Source: Brumimicrobium sp051745635 (GTDB lineage: Bacteria > Bacteroidota > Bacteroidia > Flavobacteriales_D > Crocinitomicaceae). From it: 64,000 nt of DNA. Shown in pieces: positions 61,707 to 64,000 of this stretch. The DNA lies in contig JBNJEH010000006.1 of NCBI GenBank assembly GCA_051745635.1, forward strand, positions 1 through 64,000, in the 5' to 3' direction. Positions within the stretch are counted from its first letter, which is position 1. Every line of letters begins with the position of its first letter. Below the pieces are notes generated by a model. That model was given only the letters and a program-made list of their open reading frames with translations. It was not told where the DNA came from and did no database searches. The translations under genes were made by a program, and so were the position numbers.

Positions 61707-62885
61707 ATGAAAGAAGTTTATATAGTTTCAGCTGTGAGAACGCCTATGGGTAAATTTATGGGTGGACTTTCAGGTGTTGCTGCAACCCAGCTCGGAGCAA
61801 CAGCAATCGAAGGTGCAATCGAAAAAGCAAAAGTTGAAAAAGAAGCAATCAACGAAGTGTTTATGGGGAACGTACTTCAGGCCAATTTAGGTCAGGCTCC
61901 TGCACGTCAGGCTGCGATAAAAGCAGGACTCTCCGATTTAACACCTTGTACTACAGTAAATAAAGTCTGTGCTTCTGGTATGAAGTCGATGTCACTCGCT
62001 GCACAGTCGATTATGACTGGTGATAACGAAATCGTCGTTGCTGGCGGAATGGAAAACATGAGTCAAACGCCGCACTACGTGAATGGTCGAAAAGGAGTTA
62101 AGCTCGGCGATATCAAAATGACGGATGGTATGGTCAAAGATGGTTTAACAGATGTTTATAACCGCGTCCACATGGGAAATTGCGCCGATGACTGTGCTAC
62201 TGAATACGATTTTTCACGAGAAGATCAGGACAATTTTGCCATTCAGTCTTATGAAAAAGCAGCGAAGGCATGGAAAGATGGTAAATTCAAAGAAGAGGTT
62301 GTCCCTGTGAATGTACCGCAACGCAAAGGAGACCCTATCGTGATTGACGAAGATGAAGAATTCAAAAACATTAAGCTTGATAAAGTTGCCAAGCTGCGAC
62401 CAGCATTTAGTAAAGAGGGAACCGTAACAGCTGCAAATGCATCCACCCTGAATGATGGAGCTTCAGCTGTAATCATTGCTTCCAAAGAGGCAGTTGAGAA
62501 ACATGGTCTAAAACCAATAGCTAAAATTGTTGCTTATGCAGACGCAGCTCAAGAATCGAAGTGGTTTACGACTTCACCTTCTAAAGCATTGCCTATTGCG
62601 ATTGGAAAAGCAGGATTGAGCAATGATGATATCGATTTCTGGGAATTGAATGAAGCATTTTCTGTAGTCGGATTAGCAAACATCAAATTGCTGGGTATCG
62701 ACGCGAGCAAAGTTGACGTAAATGGTGGAGCTGTCGCACTCGGTCACCCGCTCGGTAGTTCTGGTTCGCGCATCGTTGTGACATTGATCAATGTACTCAA
62801 ACAAAACGGCGGAAAATACGGTGCCGCTGGAATCTGTAACGGTGGTGGAGGTGCATCAGCAATGGTCATAGAAAACCTCGATTAA
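61707..62885 (+). CDS. Acetyl-CoA C-acyltransferase (thiolase)
   Basis: A 392-residue thiolase that joins or cleaves acyl-CoA and acetyl-CoA. Active-site residues are intact: nucleophile C88 (NKVCASGMKS), H347 (GHPLGSSGSR) and C377 (ICNGGGGASA). The length is that of acetyl-CoA acetyltransferases, and the sequence looks like the biosynthetic/ketone-body type, but a beta-oxidation role cannot be excluded. It is monocistronic, with a terminator and heptamer arrays on both sides. Confidence 0.96.
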   Translation: MKEVYIVSAVRTPMGKFMGGLSGVAATQLGATAIEGAIEKAKVEKEAINEVFMGNVLQANLGQAPARQAAIKAGLSDLTPCTTVNKVCASGMKSMSLAAQSIMTGDNEIVVAGGMENMSQTPHYVNGRKGVKLGDIKMTDGMVKDGLTDVYNRVHMGNCADDCATEYDFSREDQDNFAIQSYEKAAKAWKDGKFKEEVVPVNVPQRKGDPIVIDEDEEFKNIKLDKVAKLRPAFSKEGTVTAANASTLNDGASAVIIASKEAVEKHGLKPIAKIVAYADAAQESKWFTTSPSKALPIAIGKAGLSNDDIDFWELNEAFSVVGLANIKLLGIDASKVDVNGGAVALGHPLGSSGSRIVVTLINVLKQNGGKYGAAGICNGGGGASAMVIENLD

Positions 62886-62904
62886 TACAACTAAAAACTT
62901 CAGC

Positions 62905-62937
62905 AAAAAAGGTGTGCAACTATGTACACCTTTTTTG
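62905..62937 (+). terminator. Terminator of the thiolase gene
   Basis: AAAAAAGGTGT (62905-62915) pairs perfectly with ACACCTTTTTT (62926-62936), 10-base loop. It starts 20 bases after the stop. Confidence 0.92.
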
Positions 62938-62998
62938 TTACCATTAACTTATGAATCTCCACCAAATAATCATTCATTGCTGCAATACCATCCTGCCA

Positions 62999-63110
62999 AA
63001 TGATCACACCACACCCTGCAAACCGATCACTGATTACCGCCCACCGATCACCGATTACCAATCACTGATTACCGATCACCGATTACCGATTACCGATCAC
63101 TGATCACTAC
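62999..63110. repeat. Heptamer array D
   Basis: About a dozen heptamers (ACCGATC, ACTGATT, ACCGATT, ACCAATC and others, with one divergent ACCGCCC unit), introduced by CACACCCTGCAAACC. It ends four bases before the stop codon of the convergent endonuclease-like gene. Confidence 0.9.
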
Positions 63111-63114
63111 CCCC

Positions 63115-64000
63115 CTACAAACTAACCACCTTAAAAACTTCATCGCTTTCAACCCGCAGAAAATAAACTCCAGCAGGAAGGTGCTCAAATTGAATTTGAA
63201 AATGATCTTCCTCCAATACCTCCAGCTCCAGTGACATGGTCTGTCCCATTTGATTCATCAGCCGAATGGTTGAAGGATCGATATCACCCTCAACTGTCAA
63301 CGTACTCTCCACAGGATTGGGATGAATATCGATACGTCCATCAGCTTCAAATTGATCAATAGAGACATCGTCTAACTCAATGGTCAACGTAGTGTCACAG
63401 CCCGAATCATCAGTAATCGTAACAGTGTAATCACCGGCACATAAATCAAACTGACTCATACCACTCGCCGTAGCTGAATGACTCCAGTCAAACGTATATG
63501 GAGCTTCTCCTCCCTCTACGAGCAATTGAATAGATCCATCACAGTTTCCATCACCAGCACTGACAAATTGATTGACAGCAAAAGGATCGGGTGATGGCAC
63601 ATAAATGCAATAATTATCTTGTTCACCCTGGTCATCTGTCACCGTCACACAGTGCTGACCAGTAGATAAATTCGTCGCCGTTTGTGTAGTTTGATTGCCT
63701 GCTGAAGCACTCCATAAATAACTATAAGGAGGAGTGCCGTCATTCGGAGTGATTGTAGCTGTGCCATCATCGCCGCCCGGACACGTGACCTTCGTATATG
63801 AAGGCAAAAGCGCCAGTCCGTTGCTGGTGGGATATGTAACAATGGCTTTCATCGAAACGGGAAGGTGATCGGACATATAATACAATGCGTTGACAATACT
63901 ATCCGGATACATTGAATTACTACCCGCTAGCAGATTCGAATTAAAATGATTGCCGTCATTACCTACAGCTTCATAAGAATTGGAAATATAACGAAGACTA
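63115..64000 (-). CDS. Secreted endonuclease-like protein with SprB repeats and T9SS domain (partial)
   Basis: The 3' part of a gene whose 5' end lies beyond the window; the frame stays open to base 64000 and upstream of the first internal Met at 63912. The visible N-terminal part reads YEAVGNDGNHFN and SDHLPVSMKAI, the C-terminal motifs of the endonuclease/exonuclease/phosphatase family (catalytic His in SDHLPV). Then follow two SprB-like repeats of about 65-70 residues (YLWSASAGN, FDWSHSATA) and a T9SS type A sorting domain (IHPNPVESTLTV to the end). It is probably a surface or secreted nuclease; nuclease activity is inferred because the catalytic core is mostly outside the window. Confidence 0.85.
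   Translation of the reverse strand, partial: SLRYISNSYEAVGNDGNHFNSNLLAGSNSMYPDSIVNALYYMSDHLPVSMKAIVTYPTSNGLALLPSYTKVTCPGGDDGTATITPNDGTPPYSYLWSASAGNQTTQTATNLSTGQHCVTVTDDQGEQDNYCIYVPSPDPFAVNQFVSAGDGNCDGSIQLLVEGGEAPYTFDWSHSATASGMSQFDLCAGDYTVTITDDSGCDTTLTIELDDVSIDQFEADGRIDIHPNPVESTLTVEGDIDPSTIRLMNQMGQTMSLELEVLEEDHFQIQFEHLPAGVYFLRVESDEVFKVVSL

Overview
The window is a stretch of a Bacteroidota chromosome. The evidence is consistent across it: several proteins carry type IX secretion (T9SS) C-terminal sorting domains, one next to a PorP/SprF-type partner; cytochrome cbb3 oxidase has the fused CcoNO subunit; Rho has a long disordered insertion; families largely confined to the phylum occur (domains of the DUF2911, DUF3078, DUF4199, DUF4293 and DUF1573 type); and many genes have a TAnnTTTG-like -7 promoter box, often without a clear Shine-Dalgarno sequence. 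Several features fit Saprospirales or a marine Flavobacteriales lineage, but the genus cannot be fixed from sequence reading alone. I saw no rRNA, tRNA, prophage, insertion sequence or CRISPR array.

Layout. 0-11.5 kb: hemB; a lipoprotein, a small secreted protein and a 1028-residue ABCG-like exporter; then a tightly packed run of an LTA-synthase-like phosphotransferase, a diacylglycerol kinase, a DinB-like protein and ung; radC; an amidase and a small lipoprotein. 11.8-21.8 kb: energy metabolism, with aconitase on the minus strand and a complete-looking cbb3 oxidase operon on the plus strand (ccoS, ccoNO, ccoQ, ccoP, ccoG, fixH-like, SafE-like), ending in a rhodanese and a DUF2892 membrane protein. 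21.9-25.9 kb: envelope proteins (DUF1573 lipoprotein, S41 protease, NlpC/P60 hydrolase, small membrane protein). 26-33.5 kb: a short surface-polysaccharide block (flippase, two sulfotransferases, glycosyltransferase) facing a YfhO-family protein. 33.6-50.7 kb: miaE, a PKD-repeat T9SS protein with its PorP/SprF partner, AcpH-like, an MltF-like transglycosylase, a DUF2911 protein, a large subtilase-like T9SS protein, an M14 peptidase, a ZIP transporter with its DtxR/MntR regulator, an M28 peptidase and a kelch-like T9SS protein. 51-56 kb: ABC-F ATPase, DUF4293, rho, DUF4199. 56-64 kb: two paralogous fasciclin-domain T9SS proteins, a DUF3078 protein, a thiolase, and the C-terminal part of a secreted endonuclease-like protein running off the right edge.

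Working together. The cbb3 cluster forms a microaerobic respiratory unit with its own assembly factors, although the copper ATPase CcoI is not seen here. The phosphotransferase and diacylglycerol kinase overlap by four bases and could form a lipid-recycling pair. The regulator and ZIP transporter lie behind a clear DtxR-type operator, suggesting metal-dependent autoregulation.

Most unusual: in the last 6.5 kb every one of the four intergenic gaps holds an array of a degenerate 7-bp repeat (ACYRATY-like), with a shared GC-rich leader and often a distinct end unit. Two of these arrays lie behind duplicated fasciclin genes whose 3' ends and terminators have been homogenised. Other points of interest are a subtilase-like protein with Glu at the catalytic Asp position, a CcoP whose two cytochrome c domains flank the membrane part, and a tandem 15-bp repeat ending in a 17-bp-stem hairpin.
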